64,000 nucleotides of DNA, taken from contig NZ_JAKVIL010000001.1 in the NCBI RefSeq assembly GCF_022601675.1, positions 1 through 64,000 of the forward strand. The letters are read 5' to 3'. The notes beneath the pieces were generated by a model. That model made no database searches. It saw only the letters and a list, made by a program, of their open reading frames with translations, and was not told the origin of the DNA. The translations under genes and the position numbers were made by a program. Below, one piece after another: positions 43,966 to 56,517 of the stretch (its first letter is position 1; the number at the start of each line of letters is the position of its first letter). The stretch is from Ancylobacter gelatini (GTDB taxonomy: Bacteria; Pseudomonadota; Alphaproteobacteria; Rhizobiales; Xanthobacteraceae).

Positions 43966-45453
43966 TCACTTCAACCGGTCGCCGATCAGGAATTCCATCG
44001 CCCGATCGAGGCGGATATGGGGAATCGGCAGGGGAAGGCCGGCGGCATTGCGCTCCACCAGCGGTGGGCGGAAGCGCAAAAAGCGGAAATCGCCGCCATC
44101 CGCCTCCGATAGCCCCTTGAAGCCGAGCTTGGGATCAAACAGCTCGGCGGGGCTCTCCGGCAGGTCGCCGGGGAACACCGCCGCCTCTGCCAGCCCGTCG
44201 AACTGATCGGCACCGTATTGCCCGGCTTCCGGCACGCCGATGATCGCCGGCAGGCTGGCGCGACCGCGCTTCACATCGGCCTCGCGGGTCGCCCGCACGG
44301 CCGAGAGCGCCACCACGTCGATCTCCGCGCCCGCGCCTTCCGCCCGCGCCAGCGCCCGCTCGACGAGGCGGCGCAGGATCGCCTCCAGACGGTCATGGCT
44401 GCCATGGTGCAGATGATCGGCCTTGGTGGCGGCGAACAGCACCCGGCCGATGCGGTGGCGGAACAGGGCGGAGAGCCAGGAATTGCGCCCTGTGCGGAAT
44501 GCCGCGAGGATACCATCGAGCGCGGCTTCGAGGTCGGCCAGCGCCGCCGGGCCGGCATTAAGCGCGGTCAACAGGTCGATCAGCACGATCTGCCGGTCGA
44601 GCCGGGCGAAATGATCGCGGAAGAACGGACGCACCACCCTGTCCTTATAGGCCTCGTAGCGCCGCTCCATCATTGCGGCGAGTGAGTTGGGCGGAGCGGC
44701 GTTGCCGTCATAGAGGTCGATCGGCGCAAAGGTGAGGGCGGGCGACCCCGCAAGGTCGCCCGGCATCAGGAAGCGTCCGGGCGGCAAAAGGCTCATCGAC
44801 ACCTGCTCGGCGCGGCAGGCGGCGAGATAATCGGTGAACAGCGAGGCGAGCCGCCGGGCAGCGCCCTCATCGGCGGGCGCCTCCGGTTCGACATGGTTCA
44901 TGGCGTCCAGGAACGGTGCCGCCAGCGCGCGGCGGGCCGGGGCGCGGGCGAGGCGCAGGCTCTCCGCCGCGAAATCGGCATAGGAGCGCTCAAGCAGCGG
45001 CAAATCGAGCAGCCACTCGCCGGGATAGTCCACGATGTCGAGCGTGAGCACGCTCTTGCCGCCCCGTGCGGGGGCATAGTCGATGGCAAGGCGCAGTTCG
45101 CTGATGCGGCTGGTCGATTCCGGCCAGCGGCGCTCGTCGACCAGTGTGGCGAGATGGCCCTCATAGTCGAAGCGCGGCACGGCGTCGTCCGGCTGCGGCT
45201 CCAGCCGCGCTCCGGCGATCCGTCCCTCATGCATGGCGCGGAACACCGGGAAGCGGCCGCCGCGGGTCAGCGCATGGATGAGTGCGGTGGTGAACACGGT
45301 CTTGCCCGAGCGCGACAGGCCGGTAATGCCCAATCGCAGGGTCGGATTGGTCAGTTCCTCCGCGCGGTCCAGCAATGTCAGCGCGGTCAGGCGGGCCTCG
45401 TCGATCAGGCTGTCGTACCAGGACGGCAAGAGCTCAATCCTCCGCGACGCCAA
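43966..45453 (-). CDS. ycjX: YcjX-family P-loop protein
   Basis: A 495-residue protein of the YcjX/DUF463 family with the P-loop GLSRSGKTVFTTALIHAL near residue 45, DIVDYPGEWLLDLPLL as the Walker B-like region, and LFAATKADHLHH as a guanine-specificity-like motif. It is probably a GTPase acting with membrane partner YcjF. Its start overlaps the 3' end of the upstream phosphatase gene by 20 bp, so the three genes form an operon. Confidence 0.93.
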   Translation of the reverse strand: MASRRIELLPSWYDSLIDEARLTALTLLDRAEELTNPTLRLGITGLSRSGKTVFTTALIHALTRGGRFPVFRAMHEGRIAGARLEPQPDDAVPRFDYEGHLATLVDERRWPESTSRISELRLAIDYAPARGGKSVLTLDIVDYPGEWLLDLPLLERSYADFAAESLRLARAPARRALAAPFLDAMNHVEPEAPADEGAARRLASLFTDYLAACRAEQVSMSLLPPGRFLMPGDLAGSPALTFAPIDLYDGNAAPPNSLAAMMERRYEAYKDRVVRPFFRDHFARLDRQIVLIDLLTALNAGPAALADLEAALDGILAAFRTGRNSWLSALFRHRIGRVLFAATKADHLHHGSHDRLEAILRRLVERALARAEGAGAEIDVVALSAVRATREADVKRGRASLPAIIGVPEAGQYGADQFDGLAEAAVFPGDLPESPAELFDPKLGFKGLSEADGGDFRFLRFRPPLVERNAAGLPLPIPHIRLDRAMEFLIGDRLK

Positions 45454-45946
45454 GCGAGCGCGGCGTGATGAAACGCTCCAGCCGCCCGCTGCCGGCTGTG
45501 ATGTCGGACCAGCTGGCCGCGTCGAAATCGAGCACGGCGAGCGCGCCGGTCGGGTATTTTCCCGGCATCAGCGCCCGTTCGGTGCGCGGCAGCAGGCGCG
45601 CGGCGAGGTCCTCCATTCCAGGATTATGGCCAACCAGCAGCAGTGGGGAAACGTCGCCCTGCTGGGCGATGACACCAAGCAGGCGTTCGGCCGGCGCCTC
45701 GTAGATCGCTTCCTCATAGGCTGCCGGCGGCTCGTTGTGCCAGGCGCCCAGAACATGGGCCCAGGTCTCAAGCGTCCGCCGGGCCGGGGAAACCAGAACG
45801 CGGGAGGGCGCCAAGCCCTCGCGCGCCATATAGGCGCCGACGGCGGGCGCGGCGCGCCGGCCACGCGGCGACAGGGGACGGTCGCGATCCGCGACGCCGA
45901 CGGGCCAGGCCGATTTCGCATGGCGCAGGAGCAGGAGACGAAGCAT
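45434..45946 (-). CDS. SixA-like histidine phosphatase
   Basis: A 170-residue phosphohistidine-phosphatase-fold protein. The catalytic RHG-type motif is LLRHAKSAWP at the N-terminus, and the second histidine is in LLVGHNPGMEDLA. The short length is that of SixA, which dephosphorylates phosphohistidine in phosphorelays. The frame is open upstream, but ATG 45946 begins exactly at the fold. It heads the operon with ycjX and ycjF. Confidence 0.9.
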   Translation of the reverse strand: MLRLLLLRHAKSAWPVGVADRDRPLSPRGRRAAPAVGAYMAREGLAPSRVLVSPARRTLETWAHVLGAWHNEPPAAYEEAIYEAPAERLLGVIAQQGDVSPLLLVGHNPGMEDLAARLLPRTERALMPGKYPTGALAVLDFDAASWSDITAGSGRLERFITPRSLGVAED

Positions 45947-46146
45947 GGGCGGGGTGCTCGATCTTGGGACGCTGGCGGAACTGCCTGCATCATATAGGCA
46001 GCCGCGCGGCAATTGCGCGCCCTCGCGGCCATGGCGGTAAAACTCGACGGAAACGAAGGCTTTACGACGACGTGACTTTTCGGCAACCACAAGCGAGTGA
46101 ACGTGATGTATTACAAGTCATGTCGTGCTCGATAGGGTTGGGTGAG

Positions 46147-47007
46147 ATGCGGTCGTTCGGCGTTGCGGGTCTTGTTGTTGCGGGTGCTCTGGGGTTCGCC
46201 TCCATGGCGCAGGCTGCCGATATGGCGGCGGTCGAACCCATGGTGGTGAAGGCCGAGCCGACGCTGGATCGCCAGTGGACGCTGACTTTGGGCGCGTATC
46301 TCAAGGTCCAGCCGGAATTCATGGGCTCGGACGATTACGAGTTCGCGGCGAGCCCGATCTTCAGCATCACCCGTGCCGACCGCCTCAGCCGGTTCCAGAG
46401 CTACATGGATCGCCCGAGCATCGCGTTGTTCGATAGCGGGGTTTTCGAGGCCGGCATCACCGGCGCCATGGTGTGGAAGCGCGATTCCAGCGATTCGAAC
46501 AAGCTGCTCGGCCTGTCGAGCATCGATTATGCCTATGAGGCTGGCGGTTACCTGCAGTGGTACCCGATGGATTGGCTGCGCCTGCGCGGCGAAGTCGTGT
46601 ACGGCTTCGGCGGCTATGAAGGCGTGGTGGCGAATTTCGCGGCCGATGCGATCTATTTCTCCGACTATTTCGGCGGCATGACCCTGTCCGCCGGCCCGCG
46701 CCTCACGCTGGCCAGCTCGGGCTTCGTGGACACCTATTTCGGCATCACGCCGGAAGAATCCGCTCTGGCCACCGCGCTCGGCAACAGCCTGTCTCCCTAT
46801 GAAGCCGGTGGCGGCGTCTATTCTGTCGGCTTCGGCGGCCAGATCGTAAAGCGCTTCACCCCGAACATCACCGGCAAGGTGTTCGCCGAGTACGAGTACC
46901 TGACCGGCGATGCCGCCGACAGCCCGCTGGTGGTTCAGAACGGCGACCGTAACCAGTTCCAGGCCGGCGTCGGTCTGTCCTACACCTTCTTCCTCGGCTT
47001 CGAGTGA
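46147..47007 (+). CDS. MipA/OmpV-family outer-membrane protein
   Basis: A 286-residue beta-barrel protein with a signal peptide (residues 1-22, ending SMAQA) and alternating strands closing in LSYTFFLGFE with a terminal aromatic-rich strand. LTLGAYLKVQPEFMGSDDYEF is the usual start of the MipA/OmpV domain. The family includes MltA-interacting scaffolds and porin-like antigens. ATG 46120 is an alternative start that would lengthen the signal. Neither start has a strong binding site. Confidence 0.92.
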   Translation: MRSFGVAGLVVAGALGFASMAQAADMAAVEPMVVKAEPTLDRQWTLTLGAYLKVQPEFMGSDDYEFAASPIFSITRADRLSRFQSYMDRPSIALFDSGVFEAGITGAMVWKRDSSDSNKLLGLSSIDYAYEAGGYLQWYPMDWLRLRGEVVYGFGGYEGVVANFAADAIYFSDYFGGMTLSAGPRLTLASSGFVDTYFGITPEESALATALGNSLSPYEAGGGVYSVGFGGQIVKRFTPNITGKVFAEYEYLTGDAADSPLVVQNGDRNQFQAGVGLSYTFFLGFE

Positions 47008-47074
47008 GGCTGGCGCGCGGACCGCGAATCGCGCGGGTCCGCCGGGCTGATGAGCCTGATAATCTGATTTGAAT

Positions 47075-47107
47075 GGGCGCGGTCCTTCGGGGTCGCGCCT
47101 GTTTTTT
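47075..47107 (+). terminator. rho-independent terminator after mipA-like gene
   Basis: GGGCGCG (47075-47081) pairs with CGCGCCT (47094-47100), with further inner pairing of CC and GG around TTCG. The run GTTTTTTG follows immediately. It is placed 68 bases after the stop. Confidence 0.8.
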
Positions 47108-47335
47108 GTTCGTGGCGTTTGCCGCGCCATACCCGGATGGGGCGGTCCCACTCCGGGATTCGCCCTTGGGCCGACGGCCGGTCGTGGCGTCTCGATTTCC
47201 GCTTTTCGTTCATTTTCCGCAGGTTGTGCCGCCCCGCCGGGCGGTCGCGGCCGGGTGCGCGAGGCTGCCCGGTTTCGCCGCGCAAGCTGCTGAAAAATCC
47301 AGCATTTCATGTCGTGTGGATGACAATCAGAAATG

Positions 47336-47364
47336 TTGTATGGGGCAAGCGATGAGAATATAAG
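47336..47364 (+). promoter_or_regulatory. sigma-70-type promoter of dksA
   Basis: TTGTAT (47336-47341) and TATAAG (47359-47364) are separated by exactly 17 bases and lie 44 bases upstream of the dksA ATG. This is the best consensus promoter I found in the window. Confidence 0.65.
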
Positions 47365-47407
47365 CTCGGCGCAAGAGGGCACCCCCGGAACACGAGGACG
47401 AAGGCCG

Positions 47408-47824
47408 ATGTCGGTTGTAATCGACGAGGAGTATCGCCCCCGAGAGGACGAGCCTTTCATGAACGAGCGGCAGCGGGAGTATTTCCGCCACAAGCTGCTC
47501 CAGTGGAAGGATGACATCCTGCGCGAGGCGAAAGAGACGCTTCAGCATCTTCAGGACGAGAATCAGAACCACCCCGACATCGCTGATCGGGCATCTTCCG
47601 AAACCGACCGGGCCATCGAATTGCGGGCCCGCGACCGCCAACGCAAGCTGATCGCCAAGATCGACGCGGCGCTGGATCGCATCGACGACGGTTCCTATGG
47701 CTATTGCGAGGAAACCGGGGATCCGATCTCGCTCAAGCGGCTCGAAGCCCGCCCGATCGCTACGCTGTCGATCGAGGCGCAGGAGCGCCATGAGCGCCGC
47801 GAGCGGGTCTATCGCGACGATTGA
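47408..47824 (+). CDS. dksA: RNA polymerase-binding transcription factor DksA, reduced zinc finger
   Basis: A 138-residue coiled-coil regulator that works with ppGpp in the secondary channel of RNA polymerase. The coiled coil and DxxDxA tip are visible (HPDIADRASSETDRAIELRARDRQ). The C-terminal zinc finger, four cysteines in E. coli, keeps only Cys100 (YGYCEETGDPISLKRL). The other three positions are Thr103, Ser121 and Ala124, so no zinc is expected. This cysteine-poor form is known in alphaproteobacteria. It has its own promoter and terminator. Confidence 0.95.
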   Translation: MSVVIDEEYRPREDEPFMNERQREYFRHKLLQWKDDILREAKETLQHLQDENQNHPDIADRASSETDRAIELRARDRQRKLIAKIDAALDRIDDGSYGYCEETGDPISLKRLEARPIATLSIEAQERHERRERVYRDD

Positions 47825-47866
47825 TCTTTTCGGAAGCGGCCGGCTCTGCCGGAGGCTTTGGATGTG

Positions 47867-47904
47867 AAAAAGGCGGTCCTGCCGGCATGGCAGGGCCGCC
47901 TTTT
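47867..47904 (+). terminator. rho-independent terminator after dksA
   Basis: AAAAGGCGGTCCTGCC pairs with GGCAGGGCCGCCTTTT (one T:G wobble) around GGCAT-like loop bases. The A run on the left also allows it to end the minus-strand FliO-like gene, whose stop is at 47921. Confidence 0.88.
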
Positions 47905-47920
47905 CTTATTCGAGGTCCTC

Positions 47921-48925
47921 TCAGGGCCGGCGAGGGCGGCCGAGAATGCTGGCCATCTCCAGCTCGAAGCTGTCCTCGGCCGTCACCGTCGGGATCGGGG
48001 CCGGCGAAGGCGCGCCGGTCTGCGCGGTCACCGCATTGGGTGGCAGCACCTCGGGCGGAGCATGGCCGCCGCCGGCGCTTTCCGGCGGGAGGATTTCCGG
48101 TATGGCGGGGGCCGGCGCGGCGTTGTCCGCCGCGAAGGGCCGCGGCACGTCCATGGGCGGGGTCTTCACCGCCGGGGACGGGGCGGTCATGCGCTCGGGT
48201 GCGATGTCAGCCGGCAAGGAGGTTGCGCGTCGGGGCGCGGATTCCTGCGCGACGGGCAGCGGCCGGCGCAGCGTTTCCTCAAGCTCATCGACCATGCCGG
48301 CGAAGTACGGGTCGAGCTTGACCGCCACACGCGGCGCGGGCGGAGCCGCTTCCGCAGGAGCGAGCGTGGGCTGCGCACGCGGGGCCGGCGCGGGGCGATC
48401 GGCGGCAGCGGGCGGAGCCAGCGGGCGGTCCGGGACGGCCTGTGTCCGCGGTGCGGGCTCCGGCCGGCGGGCGGCGAGAGGCGCAGGCATGGGTTCCGGC
48501 GCCGGGCGCGTGGGGGCCACCGGCGGTTCCTGCCGGGGCGCCGGTGTGGGCGGGGCGACCGGCGCGGGCTCAACGGCGACGACAGGCTCGGGCCGGGCGG
48601 GGGCTGGCCGGGCCTGGACGTTCGGCGGCGAGGCGAGCGTGACCTGCGCCGCGCCAATGCCGGCCTCGACCAGGAAATCGCTTCCGCCGCCGAGGATGAC
48701 GAGATGCTGCACCTCATCGCGCTGGATCAGCACCAGCCGGCGCTGGTCGTCGATGGGAACCTGTTCCAGCACGGCGAGACGGTGGCCGGGATCGCGGTGC
48801 TGGCCGTGGCGGCGCGAGCGCCGGCCCAGCATCACGACGATGATGGCGAGAAGCACCAGCCCGACAAAGGCCAGAAAAGCACCGCCGAGACCCGACAGGT
48901 CGGTTAGTGCGGACAATATCTGCAT
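47921..48925 (-). CDS. FliO/MopB-like membrane protein with long Pro/Ala-rich tail
   Basis: A 334-residue protein. One N-terminal helix (GAFLAFVGLVLLAIIVVML, about residues 15-33) and the short FliO-type domain follow (LAVLEQVPIDDQRRLVLIQR to LVILGGGSDFLVEAGI). The remaining 220 residues are Pro/Ala-rich and low in complexity. FliO assists assembly of the flagellar export gate. No other flagellar gene is in the window, so a flagellar role is plausible but not supported by context. The terminator at its 3' end is shared with dksA. Confidence 0.75.
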   Translation of the reverse strand: MQILSALTDLSGLGGAFLAFVGLVLLAIIVVMLGRRSRRHGQHRDPGHRLAVLEQVPIDDQRRLVLIQRDEVQHLVILGGGSDFLVEAGIGAAQVTLASPPNVQARPAPARPEPVVAVEPAPVAPPTPAPRQEPPVAPTRPAPEPMPAPLAARRPEPAPRTQAVPDRPLAPPAAADRPAPAPRAQPTLAPAEAAPPAPRVAVKLDPYFAGMVDELEETLRRPLPVAQESAPRRATSLPADIAPERMTAPSPAVKTPPMDVPRPFAADNAAPAPAIPEILPPESAGGGHAPPEVLPPNAVTAQTGAPSPAPIPTVTAEDSFELEMASILGRPRRP

Positions 48926-49181
48926 GGTTTCTCAACCGCTCCCGTTCGATCGTCGCGCAAGTGACCGCTTCCCGGCGGCCGTCCTCGCGCCGCGTCCTTT
49001 TTGTCGTGCAAAGCCGGGCTCGGCAAGTGCGCGCGCCCCGGCATGGTTATGACTCGCGCCGCGTTGGGCGGGAAGCCGTGCAATCGCCGCTTGCTCCCGC
49101 CTGCCGCGTCAGGCACCAAGAAGCGAGGGATGAATCGTCTCCTGTTGTTCGCTCGACCCGAGCGGACAGGAGATTTCTGGC

Positions 49182-51704
49182 GTGGACATGGCGGACAGCG
49201 GAACCGACGATCTGAGGCACGATCGACCGGAAATCGGTGGCAGCATCCGGCTGGTGCTGGCGGTTGCGCTCGCTCTGGTCGGCGCCGTCGTGTCGCTGCT
49301 GCTGCTGGGGCGCGACCGCGCCGACCCGTGGATCATCGGCCTGCTGACCTTGCTGGCGGTGGCGGGCGTGTTCGCGCTGTTCGCCTATGCAACCGGGCTG
49401 CTGCGCTTCGGGCTCGCCGAACCGCGCGACGAACTGGCGCGGCGCATCGTCGACAGCGCCGCCGAGGGTATGAGCATCGTCGACCCGCTTGGCCGCGTGC
49501 TCTACGCCAATCCACGCTATCGCGACATTACCGGCGCGGCGAGCGAGGACGAGGTGCGCCCGATCGAGCGCCTGTTCACAAGCGATCCCGACGCGTCCGA
49601 GGCGGTGTACCGGCTCGCGCAGGGCGTGCGCGAAGGCAAGGCGCTGACCGAAGAGGTGCGGATTGCCGGCCTGCCGGACCAGCCGGCGCGCTGGCTCAAG
49701 CTCGGCGCACGACCGGCCCATTCCACCCGCGCCGGCCGCGCCGTGGTGTGGACGGTGAGCGACCTCACGCGCGAGCGTGAGCGGCAGGAGAGCGCCTTTC
49801 TCGAACTCCAGCACGCCATCGATTATCTCGACCACGCCCCGGCCGGCTTCTTCTCGGCCGCGGGCGGGGCGATCCACTACATCAACGCCACGCTGGTCGA
49901 CTGGCTCGGCTACGACCTCGCCGAATTCGGGCCCGGCGGGCTTTCGGTCGCGGACATCGTGCCCGGCGCGGCGGCGACGCTGCTGACCGGCATGGCGCCG
50001 GCGCCGGGTGGGGTGCGGACCGAGGTGATCGACCTCGACCTCAAGCGCAAGAATGGCCAGCGGCTGCCGGTGCGGCTTTGGCACCGCGTGGCCTTTGCGG
50101 CCGACGGCACGCCGGGCGCCTCGCGCACGCTTGTGGTCGACCGCTCCCACGGTGACAGCCAGCAAGACCCGCTGCGCGCCGCCGAGGTGCGCTTCGCGCG
50201 CTTCTTCCACAATTCGCCCATAGCCATCGCCGCCATAGACGGGCGGGGGCGGATCGTGCGCGCAAACGCCATGTTCGCGCGGCTATTCGGTGGCCCCAAT
50301 TCCGAGGCCGGCCGGCCCATCGTCCGTATTTTCGGCGAACCCGCGCAGGCGGGCTTCAGCGAGGCAGCCGAGCTTGCGCTGAAGGGCCAGACCCCACCCG
50401 GCCCGGTGGACGTGGTGCTCGACCGCGAGAGCGGACGCTCGGCGCGGTTCTACCTCTCGCCGGTGAAGGACGGCGAGGCCGAGGGCGAGGCGGCGATCGT
50501 CTACGCCATCGAGACCACCGAGCAGCGCGCGCTGGAGGCGCAATTCGCGCAGAGCCAGAAGATGCAGGCGGTCGGCCAGCTCGCCGGCGGCGTGGCGCAT
50601 GACTTCAACAATGTGCTGACCGCGATCATCGGCTATTCCGACCTGCTGCTGGCCAATTCGCGCCCCACCGACCCGTCCTTCCAGGACGTGATGCAGATCA
50701 AGCAGAACGCCAATCGCGCCGCCGGGCTGGTGCGCCAGTTGCTGGCCTTCTCGCGCCGCCAGACTCTGCGCCCGCAGGTGCTGAACCTCGGCGACGTGAT
50801 GAGCGACCTGTCGATGCTGCTGCGGCGCCTGCTCGGCGAGATGGTGAAGCTGGAGGTCAAGGAAGGGCGCGACCTGTGGCCGGTGAAGGCCGATCTCAAC
50901 CAGTTCGAGCAGGTCATCGTCAATCTGGCGGTGAATGCGCGCGACGCCATGCCGGATGGTGGCAGCCTGACCATCCGCACCATCAATGTGCCGGCGAGCG
51001 ATGCCGCCGACTATGCCGAGGCCGGCCTGCCGCACGCTGACCATGTGCTGGTCGAGGTGGCGGATACCGGCTCGGGCATTCCCGCCGACGTTATCGACAA
51101 GATTTTCGAGCCGTTCTTCACCACCAAGGAGGTCGGCAAGGGCACGGGGCTCGGCCTGTCGACCGTTTATGGCATCGTCAAGCAGACCGGCGGCACGTTG
51201 CAGGTGGAAAGCGAACCGGGACGGGGCTCGGTCTTCCGTGTCTTCCTGCCGCGCCATGTGCCTGAGGTCGTCGAGATTCCCGTCAAGGCGGCCGAGCCGG
51301 AAGCTCCTGCCAAGCCGGCGGACCTTACCGGGCGCGGCACGCTGCTGCTGGTCGAGGATGAGGAGGCGGTGCGCGCCTTCGCCGCCCGCGCGCTTGCCTC
51401 GCGCGGCTATCAGGTGCTGGAAGCCGGCTCGGGCATTGAGGCGCTGGAAGTGATGGCCGAGCACGGCGACGAGGTGAAGCTGGTGCTCTCCGACGTGGTG
51501 ATGCCGGAAATGGATGGGCCTTCCCTGTTGAAGGAATTGCGCGCGGCCAATCCCGACATCAAGGTGATATTCATGTCGGGATATGCGGAAGAGGCGTTCG
51601 CCAAGAACCTGCCGCAGGGCGCCGCTTTCGGCTTCTTGCCAAAACCCTTTACGTTGAAGCAACTTATTGAGACGGTAAAAGAAAATATCGGCCGCAACGA
51701 CTAG
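49182..51704 (+). CDS. cckA: cell-cycle hybrid histidine kinase CckA
   Basis: An 840-residue hybrid kinase. Two N-terminal membrane helices (about 25-45 and 50-75) precede PAS-like domains at about 90-200, 210-320 and 335-445. The HisKA domain has phosphoacceptor His473 in [19 protein letters not shown]. The HATPase boxes are [33 protein letters not shown] and [15 protein letters not shown]. The C-terminal receiver has Asp771 in [11 protein letters not shown]. The HDFNNxLTAI box and layout are those of CckA, which feeds the ChpT-CtrA relay controlling cell cycle and polarity. The GTG start has AGGAG 8 bases ahead, better placed than for ATG 49188. The stop TAG lies inside a repeat boundary. 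Confidence 0.93.
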   Translation: MDMADSGTDDLRHDRPEIGGSIRLVLAVALALVGAVVSLLLLGRDRADPWIIGLLTLLAVAGVFALFAYATGLLRFGLAEPRDELARRIVDSAAEGMSIVDPLGRVLYANPRYRDITGAASEDEVRPIERLFTSDPDASEAVYRLAQGVREGKALTEEVRIAGLPDQPARWLKLGARPAHSTRAGRAVVWTVSDLTRERERQESAFLELQHAIDYLDHAPAGFFSAAGGAIHYINATLVDWLGYDLAEFGPGGLSVADIVPGAAATLLTGMAPAPGGVRTEVIDLDLKRKNGQRLPVRLWHRVAFAADGTPGASRTLVVDRSHGDSQQDPLRAAEVRFARFFHNSPIAIAAIDGRGRIVRANAMFARLFGGPNSEAGRPIVRIFGEPAQAGFSEAAELALKGQTPPGPVDVVLDRESGRSARFYLSPVKDGEAEGEAAIVYAIETTEQRALEAQFAQSQKMQAVGQLAGGVAHDFNNVLTAIIGYSDLLLANSRPTDPSFQDVMQIKQNANRAAGLVRQLLAFSRRQTLRPQVLNLGDVMSDLSMLLRRLLGEMVKLEVKEGRDLWPVKADLNQFEQVIVNLAVNARDAMPDGGSLTIRTINVPASDAADYAEAGLPHADHVLVEVADTGSGIPADVIDKIFEPFFTTKEVGKGTGLGLSTVYGIVKQTGGTLQVESEPGRGSVFRVFLPRHVPEVVEIPVKAAEPEAPAKPADLTGRGTLLLVEDEEAVRAFAARALASRGYQVLEAGSGIEALEVMAEHGDEVKLVLSDVVMPEMDGPSLLKELRAANPDIKVIFMSGYAEEAFAKNLPQGAAFGFLPKPFTLKQLIETVKENIGRND

Positions 51705-51817
51705 AGCCCTTCCGATCGGGCGACGCCACCTGATCGACAGGAAAGTGCGCTGGATTCGATCCGCCGGCGCATTTTCTCTTCGCGAAACCCGGTCAAGTTT
51801 CGCGCAGAATGCTCTAG
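51701..51817. repeat. CTAGAGC...GCTCTAG intergenic palindromic repeat
   Basis: A 117-bp element with inverted ends CTAGAGC (51701-51707) and GCTCTAG (51811-51817) and three internal hairpins. These are CGATCGGG with CCTGATCG, then GCGCTGG with CCGGCGC followed by ATTTT, and CGCGAAAC with GTTTCGCG. It fills nearly all the space between cckA and pgi. The form is that of the dispersed intergenic repeats of Hyphomicrobiales. Its middle hairpin with ATTTTCT may end cckA transcription. Confidence 0.75.
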
Positions 51818-51848
51818 GCTACCCCCTCAGACCAAGCCGGAGATGTGC

Positions 51849-55153
<3,305 letters not shown>

Positions 55154-55170
55154 GAGCGGGCGGTTGAAAC

Positions 55171-55194
55171 GCGAAGGGGTTCAGACCCCTTCGC
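55171..55194. terminator. perfect stem-loop between convergent pgm and ldtR-like genes
   Basis: GCGAAGGGGT (55171-55180) pairs perfectly with ACCCCTTCGC (55185-55194) around the tetraloop TCAG, which contains the stop codon of the minus-strand gene. There is no T run on either side, so it may stabilise mRNA ends more than terminate. Confidence 0.5.
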
Positions 55195-55666
55195 CGTAGC
55201 GTAGGGAATCGGTCCAGAGCAGTTCCAGCCGGCGCAGCACGTTGAAGGCGGTTTCGAGCTCCTGCGCGTCCGACACGTTACGCGCGCTTTGGCGGTTCAC
55301 ATTGTCATGCATGGCGCGGATGGCCTCGCACAGCGCGTTGGCCTTGTCGGTCAGGCGCAGCCGCGCGGAGCGGCGGTCGCGCAGCGAGGCGGAACGATGC
55401 ACGTAATCGGCTTCCACCAGCTGCTTGAGATTGTACGAGGCGTTGGAGCCGAGATAGTGGCCGCGCTCCAGCAGGTCCCGCACCGAGAGTTCGTCGCTGC
55501 CAATGGTGAACAGCAGCATCACCTGCGACGGGCTGATATCGTCCGTGCCGAGGCGGGTCAGTTCGACGCGCAGGAGATCGAGAAAGCGCCGGTGGGCACG
55601 CTCGATAAGCCGCGCAATTTCCAGATGCGTGACCACGAGTTCGGGAGCTTCATTGACGCTGCTCAT
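55181..55666 (-). CDS. ldtR: MarR-family regulator, LdtR-like
   Basis: A 161-residue winged-helix regulator. The DNA-binding part reads LSVRDLLERGHYLGSNASYNLKQLVEADYV and the wing HRSASLRDRRSARLRLTD. The GSNASYNLKQLV recognition helix resembles LdtR of Liberibacter and Sinorhizobium, which activates an L,D-transpeptidase gene and responds to cell-envelope and osmotic stress. I assign it on that resemblance only. It is convergent with pgm and has its own upstream region. Confidence 0.75.
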   Translation of the reverse strand: MSSVNEAPELVVTHLEIARLIERAHRRFLDLLRVELTRLGTDDISPSQVMLLFTIGSDELSVRDLLERGHYLGSNASYNLKQLVEADYVHRSASLRDRRSARLRLTDKANALCEAIRAMHDNVNRQSARNVSDAQELETAFNVLRRLELLWTDSLRYGEGV

Positions 55667-56028
55667 ATGCGGGGAGCCTTGGAAAAGGGGGGCACCGATC
55701 GACCTTTTTTGATGTTCTCGCGGCAGAAACCGTCGAAGCGTCCGTCTCGCTTCATTGCCAGCTCTTCCACACCGGCCTCAGCCGGTTTGCAGTCGCGATT
55801 CCACGGCATGGCTGTGTCAGCACTCCATTGAACCACCCGCGAAGCGGCACAGGCATGGATGCAGCAAGACGGGATGACAGTGAGCAATACGTCGTCCGCG
55901 TGTGTCACAATAATGGCGTATCCCCAACGGGACTCACAGGTAATGTCGAGAAATTAACAGTGCTTCTTTAAGAGGAAAATCCCGGCCGCCACAAGAGAGT
56001 GTCGGCCGGGCGGATATCTGCGACGGCG
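55667..56028. other. 362-bp region: ldtR promoter side and dps terminator
   Basis: No gene is supported. The left part should carry the ldtR promoter (minus strand), although no clear boxes were found. The right end holds the dps terminator. A frame of about 80 codons on the minus strand (55663-55908) has cysteine/histidine-rich non-protein-like composition and no binding site. Confidence 0.5.
55974..56010 (-). terminator. rho-independent terminator of dps
   Basis: On the minus strand CCCGGCCG (56010-56003) pairs with CGGCCGGG (55988-55981). The T-rich ATTTTCC follows at 55980-55974. It lies 19 bases after the dps stop. Confidence 0.8.
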
Positions 56029-56517
56029 TTAGTGGCTTTCCTGCAGATGCGCTTCCAGGAACCACAGGGCTTTGTCGAGCGAGCGCGAGGCCGCCGTAAA
56101 AATATCAGCGGTGGTGGCGTCGCCGGCATCGTCGGATTCGTCGATCGCCTTGCGTACGCTGTTGGCGACAATGCCGTAACGCTCGATCAGCGCCTTGAGG
56201 TGATCCTTCACCGCGTAGATGTCGAGCGGGTAGGGCTTGAGGGTCGTGGCGTCGGCGACGACCTGCGTCGAGCCCAGCGCGGTTCCCCCCAACTGGACGA
56301 CGCGTTCGGCCATGGTGTCGGTGTGCTCGTCAAGCTGCGCGCGCAATCCGTCAAGCATCTCGTGGACCGCGATGAATTGAGGCCCCTTCAGATTCCAGTG
56401 CGCCTGCTTGGTCGCGAGGGCGAGGTCGAGCCCGGCTGCGAGATTGGCGTTCAGAAGCTGGATGGAGACCTGCTTGGCGTTGGAGGGGACGTCGTTGTTC
56501 GTCTTGTGCTCGCGCAT
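56029..56517 (-). CDS. dps: Dps ferritin-like DNA-protection protein
   Basis: A 162-residue dodecameric ferritin-like protein. The intersubunit ferroxidase ligands can be read in KQAHWNLKG (His), [21 protein letters not shown] (Asp and Glu). It binds DNA and oxidises iron with peroxide, protecting DNA in stationary phase and oxidative stress. The basic, asparagine-rich N-terminus ([13 protein letters not shown]) may contact DNA. It is a single gene with its own terminator. Confidence 0.96.
   Translation of the reverse strand: MREHKTNNDVPSNAKQVSIQLLNANLAAGLDLALATKQAHWNLKGPQFIAVHEMLDGLRAQLDEHTDTMAERVVQLGGTALGSTQVVADATTLKPYPLDIYAVKDHLKALIERYGIVANSVRKAIDESDDAGDATTADIFTAASRSLDKALWFLEAHLQESH

Larger units (their letters stand above)
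47008..47407. other. 400-bp region: mipA terminator and dksA promoter
   Basis: No gene is supported. It holds the terminator at 47075-47107, about 230 bp without visible signals, and the dksA promoter at 47336-47364. Small frames between them have no binding sites. Confidence 0.6.
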
